Part shown: positions 11,370 to 25,240 of the stretch, in pieces
Numbering within the stretch: the stretch's first letter is position 1
How the letters are laid out: each line of letters begins with the position of its first letter
Assembly (NCBI RefSeq): GCF_042453785.1
Contig: NC_091672.1
Coordinates: 1,121,001 to 1,185,000, forward strand
DNA: 64,000 bases
Reading direction: 5' to 3'
Source of the DNA: Malus domestica
Lineage: Eukaryota > Streptophyta > Magnoliopsida > Rosales > Rosaceae
Program-made: the position numbers and the translations under genes
The notes under the pieces: generated by a model
What the model was told of the DNA's origin: nothing
What the model saw: only the letters and a program-made list of their open reading frames with translations
Databases searched by the model: none

Positions 11370-11735
11370 AAACAAAATTACGAGAAATCACTTTAGGTGC
11401 AGAAGATATCATCACGTATCGTAGTAGTGGAACGAAATTGTTTTTACCCGCGTATTAAAAAATAAAAAGAAATTAAAATGGAAAAAGGAAACTTTGAGAA
11501 ACATACCAAATCGGCTTCTTTCTCAAGCCAAAACACAATCCCAATTTCTCAGGCGAAATCCATCAATACCGCCAAAACCACACACCCAAAAGAACCAAAA
11601 ATTCTCAGAAATTGCAAGAAATCTAAGAAAAAAAATCAATCAAATTCTCCAGTCAAAAGCTTTTGACCTACTTTTGTTACTGCTGGAATTGTGAAATTGC
11701 AGATTTCGAGCTTGCAATCCCCAATTGGGAAACAG

Positions 11736-14700
11736 ATGATATCCGGCAGGCAGAAGAACGGCCGGTCTCTGGCGTCGCCGTCGAGCTCGCGCTTCGTGAC
11801 GGAAACCGTTAACGGGTCCCACAACTTCATCATCAAAGGGTATTCCTTGGCCAAAGGAATTGGGGTCGGAAAGCACATTGCCAGTGAGAATTTCACCGTC
11901 GGAGGGTTTCAATGGGCCATCTATTTTTACCCTGATGGGAAAAACCCTGAGGATAACTCCGCCTACGTCTCCGTCTTCATTGCCCTCGCCTCCGAGGGCA
12001 CCGACGTTCGAGCTCTCTTCGAATTGACTCTCGTTGATCAGGGTCCTAATGGCAAGCACAAGGTCCATAGCCATTTCGATCGATCCCTCGAAAGCGGGCC
12101 TTACACCCTTAAGTACAGGGGCAGCATGTGGTGGGTAATTTCACTTTGCTCGTATCTTGTTCTGGGTTCATTTCAATTCTTCGAAAATTTTCGCTAATTC
12201 GATGCTTTACTTAATTGGAAATGAGTTTATGTATGTTGTGAATGAATGTTTTTCGCAATTTTTTGTTAATTCTATGCTTTATACAATTGGAAATTAGTTT
12301 ACTTATGTTGTTAACGAATATTTTTTCGCAGTTTTTCGCTAATTCCATGCTTTACTTAATTGGAAATGAGTTTATGCATGTTGTGAATGAATGAATTATT
12401 GCAGTTCTTCAATGAGACTGGCGGTTTGTTAGATTGGGAATAGGATTTTGAATAGCTACTTTGGTACTGGTAGGCATAGCAGGATTGCTATTTGTAATCA
12501 ATTGTGTTTTTGTCTTAGAAATGGATAGTATTTGACTACTAACAGATTTGATATGTAATGCCATTTGAACTTCGTATCGTTTATACATTTTAAAGTAAAC
12601 TTATTTGCAATTGGGTTTTAGGGGCTACAAACGATTTTTCAGAAGGACACTGCTCGAATCATCTAGTTTCCTCAAGGATGATTGCTTGAAAATCAATTGC
12701 ACAGTTGGTGTTGTGGTTTCTGCAATAGATAGTTCAAGATTGCACTCCATACATGTCCCCGATTCTGATATTGGGGATCATTTTGGTATGCTTTTGGAGA
12801 ATGAGGAAGGTTCAGATGTTACATTTAATGTGTGTGGTGAAAGGTTTCATGCTCACAAGCTAGTATTGGCAGCTAGATCTCCTTTATTTGAAAAAGAATT
12901 TTTCGATGGAACGGAAGAAGAGAATCATGATATAGTTGTTACCGATATGGATCCCAAGGTCTTTAAGGTAACGCTTCTCAACTATTTCTTTTCCTTTAAA
13001 ATTAGGCTTTTTTAAGAGCGAGTTGTATTTGTTGTAGTATGTCATTTGGCATTTGGAAATAATATAATATACCAGTTTATTCTAGGTGGTTTGCTTCCTA
13101 TGAACAAAGTTCATCTGGCTTTCCTATCTAATGTCTTTTGTGCTGTCTGAGCAGGCATTGCTACACTTCATATACACGGATAACCTTGTTGAAGATGAAG
13201 AGTTGTCAGATGCAAGTTCACTGTGCATGTCATCTCTATCTGATGGATTAGCTGCCAAGTTGCTAGCTGCATCAGACAAATATTGCTTACCTCGACTCCG
13301 ACTGATGTGTGAATCTGTTCTCTGCAAGATTATGTCTGTTAATTCTGTTGCCATTATTCTGGCCTTGGCCGACCGTTATCGTGCTATGGATCTAAAGTCT
13401 GTATGCCTAAAGTTTGCTGCTGAAAACCTAGTTGGTATGTCCTCCCTGTTTAATTTTCTGTTTTCATGGTTCTTACTTTATGTAAGGGGTAGGTAAGGGG
13501 TTTGAATCAGGATAAGTCGTGTGTGTGTCCTTTTGGTATACTGTATACTGTTATCAGAAACAATTAGGGAGTGCAGCGGCTGGGATTCCAGTCTAATCAT
13601 TAAGGGATCAAGTCGGAGCCCATGGAAAGACATTTCTCAAGAGATTAACTCGTTTTTCTTCTTGCTTCCAATTTTGGTGGGTAACGATGAAAGGGTCAGG
13701 TTTTGGGAACAGAGGTAGGTGCTGGAAAATGCCTTATGCCTTTTTTTCCATAGACTATACAATCTATCGCAGTTTCTTTTGAGTTGGGATTTTGAGTTTC
13801 GTAGTAATATGAATGAATTGGAAGAACCAATTCATTCTCTACATACTGGTATACTTCTTTCAAGTTTAGGGATACTTCTTCTCTACAAACTTTTCAAATT
13901 GGAAAGCAGCTGCCTTTTAAGTGCCTTTTGTGTATATACTGGTCCTCTGTAGTTTTCTCTCTTTGCGATAATTTTATTATTTTTCCTGGAAAAAAAAAAA
14001 AAAAGATTTGTTTCCAACTTTCCATTGCCATCACGATTCTCAATCTGCCCCTATGCAAATACACGAAAGCAGCTGATTGACCCAATCAAATAGTGCATAA
14101 CAAACATAAGGGGTACTTATCTTCCAACTTCACGCTAGACCCTTTTACCCAATAGCAAAAGGACAGATTGAGGATGGTACGAGTAGGGAACCTATCTGAT
14201 TTTGACTTAATTTTGAGCTTTCTGATTTCTCTAGCAGCTTTAAGTGTTTCATATCTGGGATAACTTGTAGTTCCTGGTTAGGTTTATGTTGCTCGCCAAA
14301 ACTAATTGAGGTTTTGCATGAGCAAAGTGGGACCTGCCGTATAACAGTGAGTCTAACATACAGATTGTGGGAGTGAAATTACATACATATTGTGGGAGTG
14401 AAATTGCATATAACCAATAATGATATGCTTTTGCTGCCTTTATTGCTTATGCTTTTACTTTTGAAAGTACATATTGTGGGAGTGAAATTACAAACAGCAT
14501 GCATTATTTTCCCAAAACAAGGATGATATGCTTTTGCTGTTTGCTTTATGAAGTAGAGCCATCAACCACTCGGTTCTCCCCACCCTTCCCCTCCTCTCTG
14601 TGCTTGTGATGAATCTGCAGTACGATTGTGCATTCACTTTAGTATTTCGTTGTCAATTTATTTAGTTATACAAATATCAAAATCTTAAGCTTGGATTACA

Positions 14701-15147
14701 AGTGAGTTCTTACGATCAAAATTTAGGGATCCTGCAGTTACTGAAAACCTGGGAATCGAGAATGGTGCCTGTCGTTTCTATTGCACTTTACATGCCAGTC
14801 TCGTAAGTCTCTGTGCTCACTTATCATTTCTACACTTTCTGATTGACATGTTTGATGCAGCGGTCATGGAATCGGATGGTTTTGAGTATCTCAAGGAAAA
14901 CTGCCCGCTGCTGCAGTCAGAGCTGCTGAAGACAGTTGCTGGATGCGATGAGGAACTTAGCGGAGGGGGAAAGACTCGGAGTGTGTGGGCCCAGTTTTCT
15001 GACGGAGGGGATACGAATGACAGGAGCGTACGGCAACGAACCTGGGAAAACGGAGGCGAGAGAAGTCAAAGCATTTGGGCCCCACTTTCCGACGGTGGCG
15101 ATGCGAGAGGTAGGAGTAGGAGTAGGAGTCCCAGGCAAGATGATTGA
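11736..15147 (+). CDS. BPM: MATH-BTB protein, BPM type (CUL3 substrate adaptor)
   Basis: Four exons, 11736-12130, 12622-12967, 13155-13434 and 14861-15147, with GT/AG borders and a consistent frame, give 435 residues. Residues 20-150 are a MATH domain ([59 protein letters not shown]). A BTB/POZ domain follows from about residue 190 ([34 protein letters not shown]), then a BACK-like helical region ([20 protein letters not shown]). The C-terminal tail repeats a short motif ([12 protein letters not shown] and [12 protein letters not shown]) and ends [10 protein letters not shown]. Known: BPM proteins bind CUL3 through BTB and recruit transcription factors through MATH for ubiquitination. I chose ATG 11736 because it opens the family-typical short leader; the frame upstream has no other ATG. 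Intron 3 (1.4 kb) contains a repeated cat(a)ttgtgggagtgaaatt motif near 14355-14490. Confidence 0.93.
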
Positions 15148-15875
15148 CGTGGAGGATGTGTGTATTGGTTTGAATGCGAGTAGATGGAAGTAAAAAGGAC
15201 TAGCAAAACTATGTGATAAAAGAAGAATGTATGACAGAATAAGAAAAAGCATGGCTGTTGTTATTTTGTCTGTAACGTTTATTTGTTTGATGAACTAGAG
15301 AGTAATTTTTTGTGTTTGTAAAGTTGCAAACGTTAACGCTAGGGAAAGTGACCAAGAAAATTGTGCTTTTTGCAGTGCATTTAGTGCGATCGGTGATGCG
15401 GCTAATGCATCTGTTTGAGCGACCCTGGCGGGCGCCTAAGCGGATCTAGACGTAATTATTTAATTTTCAAACTCCTAGGGACTAATGTAGGGCCTAACAT
15501 CTCGGCAACGCTAGGCGGAGATTTGTAGAACACAGTGTACGTAAGATATCATGCCTTCGGTGTGGCTCCGATTGATTCCGAGTGTATTATGCTCACCACT
15601 CTTAATGTCAGTGTAACATTTTTCTTATCGTTCAAGACTTGTGACGTAGGAGGATCTTGTCCAAATTTGAAAATCCACTGAAGCATGAGCAAAAACGCTA
15701 CTTTGGTTCTTTGAATAAAACAAATATAAAATACATTTTCGGTCTTTTTCCTAACCGTGAATTATAGAACAACCTATAAACCAATAAATTCAACAATTAT
15801 TAAACTTTGATGGAAAAAATAAATGCGACCCATGGCTGAGTTTAGGCTCATATTTGACAAAGTGTGTGTTCTTTT

Positions 15876-16060
15876 AAAATGATCGAAAATGTTTTAAATG
15901 AGTATTTTTGGTAAACCAATTATGAGTAAAAATGTAAGTAAATTATAAAAAAACATTTGAAGTATTTCTTTCCAGAAACACACTTCTTTGATGAAATATT
16001 TAAATGTTTTTGGAACTTAAAAGTACTCTTTTCAAAAACGTTTTCAATCATTTTAGATAC
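15876..16060. repeat. imperfect inverted repeat, probable MITE
   Basis: aaaatgatcgaaaatgtttt near 15877 is mirrored by the reverse complement of aaaaacgttttcaatcattt near 16034-16056; the arms extend about 40 bp with mismatches. AT-rich and non-coding, this is the structure of a short palindromic MITE. Family and target duplication were not determined. Confidence 0.5.
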
Positions 16061-16251
16061 TTGCAAACTGTAAGTTTTGTGTTGGATTAAATTTGTTTTG
16101 TGGCAAGCAAATTGGTGGGGTAGTATATTTTCCTTAGAAATTCTTGGTCGAAGGTTCGTGAAGATTGGAATGTTGGTACACTCCAAAAATGCAAGCAATT
16201 CTCCACCTCTTCCCCTCGTTGTCCAGTTCTTACCAAAAGTGTACAACTTTG

Positions 16252-16281
16252 TGCTGCTGCTGCTGCTGCTGCTGCTGCTGT
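16252..16281 (+). repeat. (CTG)9 microsatellite
   Basis: Nine perfect CTG units about 300 bp before the CAT start codon, in the probable promoter or 5' UTR. Likely polymorphic between cultivars (inference). Confidence 0.9.
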
Positions 16282-16576
16282 AATTTCTATATTTGTTACT
16301 TCTTACTTTACTTGGTAGAATATATCCATCACTATCAACCTCCATCCCCATAAATCTATCACCTTCGACCACCATCCCCAGAAAAGCACCCATCTTTCAC
16401 CCAACAACCCAGTGGCAGTGTCATCCTGCTCCCCCTCCCCTTCATAAACTCCCTTATCTCAAAACTGTTCAGAGAAAAACCCACAATTTATTTCCTTTTT
16501 ATTTCAGTGATATAGTGAACAGGCGAAAAGTGCTTTTGGAATTGAGTGTTTTTGGTTGGGTTTGCAAAGTGCTGAT

Positions 16577-19500
16577 ATGCAAAGTGTTGGTGGGGGCAAG
16601 TGCTTTTGGGGGTTTAGAAGTTTGATTCAGAGGAAGGAAGTTGATTCAGTTCATGGGGGGAGGAGGGAGGGGCATCATCAATTGGCTAGGATATTATCTG
16701 TCACTGACCTCATTGCCATTGGTAATAATTCCATTAACTTGCTTCTCTCCCTTGCTTTCTGGAACTGGGTTTTGCTTTGTTTTCTTATTTTCATTTTCGA
16801 TAATCATATTCTAAACTACGGGGAGCAGGTTCGAACTTAAATGTAAGGGACGGACACTACTCTGACCAACGGACCTAACCCACATATGCACTTTTTTTTT
16901 CTTATTAGCTTATGATATGTTCATTCAAGTTTGTGGTATGTAGTTTATGAACGTAGCTAATTCAATTATGTTTTCTTATGTTGTTGTCTGTAAAAATCAC
17001 TGTTTAATGGGGTTGTTAGCATAATAGTTTCGCTTTCTTTCCTTTTACTGTTCTTGTTTTTTTAAATGTAAAATGAGTTTGGTTCATTTGGTTTTATTGC
17101 AATTGCTTGGAAGAATTTGGTCTTAGGATCTTCCTCATTGTGTTAAATTAACCATGTGATGAGTGCACACTGCTTAGCATTGACGAACCAAAATACGTGT
17201 GCAACATTCAATTCGAGCTCATGCTAGGTTCATTGTATGTCTCATTTCCTTATAAGCATAGAAATGATTCAATTAAAACTTCCTATCAATCAGGAGTTGG
17301 AGCTACAATAGGTGCTGGAGTTTATGTTCTTGTCGGCACAGTTGCTAGAGAGTGTGCAGGACCTGCACTTACCATTTCATTCTTAATTGCTGGGATTGCT
17401 GCTGCACTCTCAGCATTTTGTTATGCAGAGCTTGCGTGTCGTTGCCCATCTGCTGGGAGTGCCTATCACTATTCATACATATGCGTTGGAGAAGGGTAAT
17501 GTAAAATCTTTTTAATCATTTGAATGTACTGTACTATTGATAGTCTTTACCCGTGCTATCTACCAACAGAGTCTCATCCTTAGTGCACGTTAATTTATTT
17601 GATGTGCTGGCACTGTTTGATGTAACAAAATTCTTTGTTAATAGACTAGTTTCAAGGCATACTGGTTGTAAATTTTCTGACTCAATAAAAGGCAATTTCA
17701 TTATAGGACAAAAACAGTGCTAAGTTTGAGAACATGGTTAAGGTGCTCAGGCATATTGCTAAGTGCTTCTTAAGATGTGGGTGGGGGGATATGTTATTGT
17801 GATTGATCCTTGAATAGATACAAAACCATGAAATCTTTCTTTTTATTTATGTTTATGACACCTTCAGTTAGTGACTCACATCATGTGGTTTCTTTAGTGT
17901 TGCTTGGTTGGTAGGTTGGGCTCTGATTCTAGAATATACCATTGGTGGTGCTGCTGTTGCTCGTGGCATAACCCCAAATCTGGTACAGTGTATATATCTT
18001 GTCTTCTCTTGACAATGTCATATGCAATTGTGCTTATTGAAATATATTGCTGAGAAATATGTAAACACACACACACACACACACACACAAACAAGCTGGA
18101 TAAAGAGGGAGCATCCACAGTGTGGACAAGCGAAAATGCAAAGGTTGTTGCAACGACCAAGCACAGCCTTCTATATTTTTGTGTTTTGGTTTGCACAGAC
18201 ATGTTGGCACTTTAACTGTTATATATGTATTGTTTTAGAATACATTCAAAAAAATATTTACCTACAGAATGCATTAGATAAAATAATAATAACATGTACC
18301 TGTGAGGACCAGCTGTAGTATCATTTGACCAGTCTTGCTTTTTTGCTTTGCATACTTGTGAAACAAGGCTTCTTTGTGCCATTATATGGCATTGGCACGT
18401 AACGTTGAAATGCCTAAAATACTTGAGTTATTATACTGGCATCTGCTGCTCAAAATTTCCTTCTTCTGTGTATTATCAGTTGTTCTTTTGTTGAAAACGT
18501 TATCATTCTCAGCCTTGAAGATCTAGCAGACTTCCCCAGATGCTTTCAGTTCTGAAACTTTTTTACTTAAAATGAATTGGTTTTAGAACAATTGGAACAG
18601 AAGTTAACTTTCGTGTGAGTTACAACATGTGTAAATTGACTTAAAATAACCTGATGATATCTTTCCATATATGAGTGAGAGAGTGTCAGTAAAAATTTAA
18701 AAATAATTTACTATAGAACAAGGGAGGATAATGGTATACTCACACAGCAGAGAAGTCTGTATCTGTTTTAATTCATGGTGTTTATTACAAATTATCATAT
18801 GTTTCGAAGCAATTTGTCCGTCCAATTTGATTAGTTTTTCTAGCAAACAATTTGGGAGGTCCCCAATGTTAATGGTTACCATATGGTCCTTCTGTTTTTT
18901 ACTTTGAAATCAGGCCTTGTTTTTTGGAGGATTGGATAAGTTACCTTCATTCTTGGCCCGTCAAACCATCCCCAGGCTTGGTATTGTGGTTGATCCATGT
19001 GCAGCAGTGTTAGTTCTTATTGTCGCTTTTCTCTTGTGCACAGGGATAAAGGAGGTAATCTTTTTCCCAAAAGTATCATTGCAATCATTTTCATCCATTC
19101 AAATTTTTTTTTACTTTCATTTCTTACTAAAGTGAACGACCTGATTTCTCAGAGTTCATTGGTACAAATGATTGTTACGTCAGTAAATGTTTCTGTCATG
19201 CTATTCATCATGATAGCAGGTGGCTATTTGGGTTTCAAAAATGGATGGGTTGGATATGAACTTTCTAGCGGGTAATGCTTTGTCTTCACTTTCTTATATA
19301 TTAATCTCATGAAACTACTTTCTCATATTGCACTTTAACTTTTTAGGTACTTTCCCTTTGGAATAAATGGGATGTTTGCTGGTTCTGCTGTGGTCTTCTT
19401 TTCTTACATTGGTTTTGATTCAGTTACTAGCACAGTTGAGGAGGTAAGAATTTTTTTGTAGCAGTTTATTTGTGTTGTGTGATGTATATGGAGCCTGCTG

Positions 19501-22500
19501 GAAATATTCATATGCAGTTAGGTTGTGCTGGAAATGTTTATTTTATTTTTTGGACGATTAGTTGTAAATAAAAGCATCACTAGATTGTCAAAGGTTTCTT
19601 TTGGGCAAACTGAAGTGTCTACAAAAGGCAGCTACTATTTAGAAACCACCATGTGGCAGAGGATTAAATGATAACTGGTAATATAAAATTTTACTATAGA
19701 AGCATGGAAATTTAGCAAATAATCTCAAAATTGACCAGATGAGTCACTTAATGAACACTTATGTATGCTGGTAAGTTTTGGTTTTCAATAAAATTTATTG
19801 GTTGCGGGCACTCACCTGTTAAGGATTCGAGCAAAATTTCATAATGAATGGTTTGCACATCTCTTGTTCAAAGCTGTTCTGCTGTATCAGATGTCAAGTC
19901 AAAAATTTTATATAATGTTATTGTCGTGTTGTCCTTCAAGAATTTAAGAGAATATTTTTTATGGCAGGTGAGGAATCCTCAACGAGATTTGCCACTCGGT
20001 ATTGGAATAGCATTGTTTATATGTTGCATCTTGTACATGTTTGTATCTTTTGTAATTACCGGCTTAGTACCATACTATGACTTAGATCCAGATACTCCCA
20101 TTTCCTCAGTATTTGCAAGCTATGGGGTGGAATGGGCAGTGTAAGCATATTTTCTTCTTGTTTCTGGTACTCCGTTCACTAGGACTTTGAGTGCCTTCCA
20201 TTTAAAAGTATTTGTTTTAAGATTCATATGTATGGACTGCAGGTATATTATAACAACGGGAGCAGTTACTGCTCTTTCTGCAAGTTTGTTGGGTTCGCTT
20301 CTTGCTCAGGTGTGTCAGTAATACCTTCTTTTTAATTTAGCATAGTATAATCTCTTTATAGTGGAGTTTTACTAATGCAGACAGCACTTTTAGGAAGTTT
20401 TTGCATTCACTACTGCTTTTTCAGTTATATGTTGGTTGGTTCCGTCGAACTTTCCTGACAGTTTTATATAGTTCTTCCTGAAGATTTTGTGTCAATGCCA
20501 AAAGAATTTGCTGTTTGAAAGTCTTTTTGCTTGCATTCCCATACTGAGACAAGACTACAAGGCACTCTTCCTTATATCTAAAAAGTATTTAGGTTGCCAG
20601 TTTAAATTTAGGAGCTTGCCTCACCCGAATTTCCATTTATTTGGAGGCACTTTGTTCTCTGCATTATCATGAATCAGAGGTTTATTCCACCTGGTAATCC
20701 GAGATCTCTCGATTTGTTTTATTTAAATTTTACAGCCACGGATCCTGATGGCAATGGCTAGAGATGGATTGTTACCATCATTCTTTTCAGACATTAATAA
20801 AAAAACCCAAGTTCCTGTGAAGAGCACTGTTACAACTGGTATTTTTGCCGCAGTTCTGGCATTCTTTATGGATGTTTCCCAATTGGCAGGGATGGTAAGT
20901 TAACCAAAGTTTTTTTACTGGAGATAAAAGCTGAGCACATATTTATAATTTATTATTCTCTAGGGAGATGGATCTTTGTCGTTTTCGCGTTTTCATCCTC
21001 ATAAGTGTTTATTACATTGTGGGTACAGGTTAGCGTTGGTACACTATTTGCGTTTACAACTGCTGCACTTTCAGTTTTGATACTACGATATGTGCCACCA
21101 GATGAAGTGCCACTTTCATCAGCACTTAAAGAGTCCATTACGTCAACATCATTGCAATCTGGTCGTAATATTCAGGAAAGTGACAGCGAAAACCTTCCAC
21201 TTCCTGCTGGCTCCTCTAAGGATGATAGTCAATATTTACGTGAAATAGGGGAGGCATCACTTGGCTATCCTCTGATTCAGAAAGTCTTATCACAAGGTAA
21301 TAGTAGCTCACGTGATTTGTAGTATGGGAAAACAGATAATGCACTGAATGTACCGAACTCATGACGCTTGTGTTTTGGAATAAGCAGAATCTCACTGAAC
21401 ATGGAGGATTAAAAAATAGGGGAAATGACCAATCCTTCTGGTTAGGGTATTTTTTTCAATTAGATCTCTCTAGTGTATTTTTTTTTTTGCTTTTCAATTC
21501 GGTCCTTATAGTTGAGTTTTGTTTACAACTTTACAATCAAGGATAATTACAAGAATCCGTCAATCAGTTAGAGGAAATACTTTTTCAATGAGATCACTAT
21601 AGTTAATTTTGGTTTCTAAAGGTCCCTGCCTTATGTCCCACATGCAACTGAGGTGCGTGATATTTCAGTCTAACTGATTGACGGATTCTTTAATTTGCCC
21701 TTGATTGTAAACGAAACCTAACTACAACGATCTGGTTGGAGAAATTAAAATTACAGAAAAGTACTTTAGAAAACATCCAAACCGTGTCAATTTTGCTTAA
21801 GGATGGTCTTAGTTCCACTAGCCACTAGGGCCACATCCCATGTTAAATGAAGATGTTTACAATTTGGATTGTCTAAGGTTCTATCCTAGACAATTGTTAT
21901 ATGATGTTCCTCTTTTTTACTACAAATAATCACACAGACAATCGAAATGAACAAAAAAGGCGGAAGATTGCTGCCTGGGCCATAGCCTTTCTCTGTATAG
22001 GGACTTTTACCTTTGCATTTGCAGCTTCAGCTAAGGGCATTTCCAGGTTTGTCGTGTTTTAAATTACATTTTACGCAGGTTGATGTTTGATTAATGGCTG
22101 GCCTTTTGTACTTTGACTAGAATTTCAACTTGTGATAGGCTGTAAAATTTTTAAGACGACGCTTTTGTTTCTTGATAGACATTGTTGGCCCGTTCCCTAA
22201 CAGCTTTTAGGTTTTTGGGCTTGTGGTTTTATAAAATGATATTGGAGCTATTAAAATTTGAACAACGTCTTATTAAGATCTATCTAGGTAGTCTAAGATT
22301 TAGGTATATTCCATTAGAAACATATGCAGTTTTGTCTTTGTAAATCATATGTCGAAAGAGATGAGATCAGAGATTCAGACATATATATCTAACAATTCCA
22401 TCGGATTTTAGTTTAATGTTCCCAACTTGTTTACTGTGCCAGCATTCTTCGCTTCACAGTGTGCGGAGTGTCTGGCGTTCTACTGCTGTGCTGCTTAATT

Positions 22501-23113
22501 GTGCTGACCTGTATTGATCAAGATGATACAAGGCACAGCTTTGGACACACTGGAGGTACAGTTAATATCTATCCTATAAATATTGCTGAGATTGATTGGC
22601 ATTACTCAATGTTGATGGGTTCATCCAAAAACCTCGATTATCTCGAATTTTCATCTCCTTGTTTCCTGCTTGTGTTTAGAATGGACTTCATCCTCGAAAG
22701 TTTAAGCAAATCATTTTTACAACTCCACAACCGTTTGCTTCTCTCTGCAGGTTTCAGTTGTCCATTTGTTCCATTTTTGCCTGCTGCTTGCATTCTCATA
22801 AATACCTACTTGCTAATTGGTCTCGGGTGAGTCCTCCCTTCCCCTCGTAACACACGCAAATTCGTATCCAAATCCAAAACCAGAATCTGAATACATTGAT
22901 CCATGACTTTCGAAATACACTATATTCACAACTGATAACATGTTTCATACTCGTAGAGCTGCCACGTGGATCCGCGTCTCTGTATGGTTTGCCGTAGGAG
23001 CATTGGTATACTTGTTTTACGGGCGGAGCCACAGTTCACTTTACAATGCAGTTTATGTGTCCTCAGCTTATGCTAATGAGATTTATCGTTCCTCGTCAGA
23101 CCACGCGGCCTAG
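16577..23113 (+). CDS. CAT: cationic amino acid transporter, vacuolar CAT2/CAT4-like (copy 1)
   Basis: Fourteen exons: 16577-16721, 17294-17495, 17898-17982, 18914-19054, 19153-19271, 19347-19443, 19968-20140, 20243-20309, 20736-20894, 21029-21296, 21938-22046, 22443-22555, 22751-22826, 22957-23113. All introns are GT/AG and the frame is continuous, giving 636 residues. It is an APC-superfamily permease with about 14 membrane segments. Landmarks: [18 protein letters not shown] (TM1 with its unwound Gly-rich stretch), [110 protein letters not shown] and [12 protein letters not shown]. Plant CAT2-4 proteins sit mainly in the tonoplast and move basic amino acids. Start: ATG 16577 is the first in frame after TGA at 16508. 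Compared with copy 2 it has more substitutions at conserved sites (SSLVQMIVT against STVAQGIVT), so it may have changed function or be under weaker constraint. Confidence 0.95.
18065..18089 (+). repeat. (AC)12 microsatellite in intron 3 of CAT copy 1
   Basis: Uninterrupted AC dinucleotide run inside the intron between 17982 and 18914. Confidence 0.9.
21440..21760. mobile_element. palindromic MITE in intron 10 of CAT copy 1
   Basis: Arms at 21533-21571 and 21671-21709 are inverted copies (caatcaaggataattacaag... against the reverse of ...ttgcccttgattg), about 39 bp with few mismatches. The similarity extends outward through ttgtttacaa and the gatct(c/g) blocks. No coding capacity. It lies entirely in an intron, so it should not change the protein. 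Outer ends are approximate. Confidence 0.65.
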
Positions 23114-23599
23114 TCTGTGCCGGGCAAGAACCCCGCTCGCCCCGGTGCAGGTCACAAATGTGTTTCTGTTATCATTTGTTTACTTCTCTCATGTTAATTT
23201 TTATGTTGGAACTTTTGAACAGAATGTTCATCTCATTGTAAGTAATCCAAATTACTACTTTTTATTTCAGTTTCTTTGCAATACAAAGTAAGCCTTGAAA
23301 GAGAAGGATAGAGAAAACCAAGCTCTGTTTTCTTTACTTTAACCATAGGACCATGGCGAGCATATGTTCCGTTTCGTCGCGTTTGGTGCCTAGGATTGGA
23401 TTCGATTGGATATCCATGTTGAAGAACTTTTAGTTTTGACATAGTTGACAGAATTAGATAGATTAGTTATAAGGTGTTGATATCCTATCGTGCGGTGTGG
23501 AAGGGATAAGTTTTCTTCTCGACTACTACTGCCTTCAATTTGGACAAAATTTGAAAGTTGACGTCAGTTTCTTCCGGTTATCTTAACCAATGTTCGAAC

Positions 23600-24760
23600 A
23601 TTTTTTTTTTTTTTTTTGGTCTAAGAAAACATTATTTGACTCTAAAAACCGGTGTTCAAGGAACAAGTAAAATAAAAGGTTGGTGTTATCAACATACCAT
23701 TTTTTTTTCTCCTACACACTTATATTAATTTTTGACCGTCGGATTGAATGAATAGAAGAAAATCAAAAGATGTAAATTAATAAAAAGTTGTGTATCTCCT
23801 ACACACCTATATTAACTTTCAATCGTCGAATCGAATGAATGGAATAAAATCAAAAGATGTAAATTAATAAAAATCGTGTTGAAAGTAAAAATATGTGTAG
23901 TTAACATCAATCAAAGAAAAAAAAAGAAGCTAAGTTGTAACAAGTTTTTCTTTAATTTAATATTTTTTTTAAGAAACAATCGTATTTACATGAGAGAGTA
24001 GGTTAAGTTTTATAATGAACTAACAATAATGTGATTCAATTTTACCTTTAGCGAGAATCGAATATAAAAGTTTTCACTTACAAGCGAAGAATAATATATA
24101 CCACTAGACCGTAATAGTGACTTTTTAATTTAATATTAAGTCATCCATCACAAGATGAATTATTTTTCTTTTTTTGGACAAATACAAGATGAATTATTTG
24201 AGTTGGCTTTTTGCTAATAAACGCGCTGACGTCAGTTTCGTAATGGGACATGATTGCGATTTATTATTTGACTCTGAAAACCCGTGTTCAAGGAACCAAG
24301 TAAAAGAAAAGGTTGGTGACATCATTTTTTATCTCCTCCGTATTTATATTAATTTTTTATCATCGAATCGGATGAATAGAAAAAAAAAATCATAAAATAT
24401 AAATTAATAAAAAAAATGTGTAGAAAGTAAAAATATATGTGAAATTTTCAAAAAAAAAAAAAAAAAAACTGATGGCAAGTCACGGTTATAGACTCACCAC
24501 ACCGATACTCTAACTTGATAATTATCACATGTCAAATCTATCAGTTATTGAGTTTACCACAAAATGTCTGGATGTTAATTAAAGTAAAATTATGATAAAC
24601 TATTATTTCTCTTTTCCTTGACAGTAACAATTTTTCTTTAATTTAATATTAAGTCATCCATCAGAATATGAATTATTAGAGTTGGCTTTGTGCCAGTGAA
24701 CGCGCCGACGTCAGTTTCGTAAGGGAGATGATTGCGATTTACTATTTGCCCATTTCTTGA
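23600..24760 (+). repeat. AT-rich cluster of diverged direct duplications behind CAT copy 1
   Basis: A block with tctcctacacac(t/c)tatatta and a gtcg(g/a)at(t/c)gaatgaat core of about 86 bp occurs at about 23712, 23795 and 24330. The block gactct(a/g)aaaaccggtgttcaagg occurs at about 23640 and 24270. The block ttaatattaagtcatccatc followed by gagttggctttt... and gacgtcagtttcgtaa occurs at about 24130-24270 and 24640-24745. No gene is seen; the region is best read as repeated fragments of one or two old non-coding elements. Confidence 0.65.
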
Positions 24761-25020
24761 CTTGAACCATGCTTTGAATACAATATATTACTTTATTTTA
24801 CAAGTTGAGTGAGTGGAAATTTTATCACCATCTCAATTGAATCTTGTGTGTACCATTCAATGTCAATAAACATTACTGTCAACAGTTCAGTCCCATACGC
24901 ATCGATTGCTTATGGGTACCCATAACTTTTTTTTTAAGATAAATCAAGGGGCTTGACAACATTGGATGGCGCGTCTATCGACATGTTAATTTTTTATCCG
25001 AGTCGAAAAAAGGAAAAAAG

Positions 25021-25240
25021 GAATGAGATTCTATCCGAATCCTCTTTGTGAGCATCTCTAGAATTTTTCAATCGTGTCTGTGTTATCGTAAATTGCGTAA
25101 TCAGTTTTTATCAGGTACTGTTTATATTCAATTTTAAATAAAAAAAATTACAATGATTTTTTATCGCACGTAATACGATGAACGAATATGATTAAATGAT
25201 GCGAGATTCTCACAAAAAGAATCCACATTCGAGAAAAAAT
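25021..25240. mobile_element. MITE, family B copy 2
   Basis: Left gagattctatccgaatcctc and reversed right tctcgaatgtggattctttt are imperfect inverted ends. The interior matches 11163-11369 (tactgtttatattcaatttt and acgatgaacgaatatgat blocks). About 220 bp, non-coding; exact ends uncertain. Confidence 0.65.

Larger units (their letters stand above)
15148..16576. other. BPM 3' UTR, spacer and 5' region of the first CAT gene
   Basis: No gene is supported. 15148-15300 is the likely BPM 3' UTR. 16300-16576 is C-rich then T-rich, and fits the 5' UTR of the transporter gene. In between, 15876-16060 is a palindromic element (separate entry). Confidence 0.5.

Noticed and set aside
16165..16353. Poly-cysteine and poly-leucine frames near 16250
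   Set aside because: Products of the (CTG)9 microsatellite.
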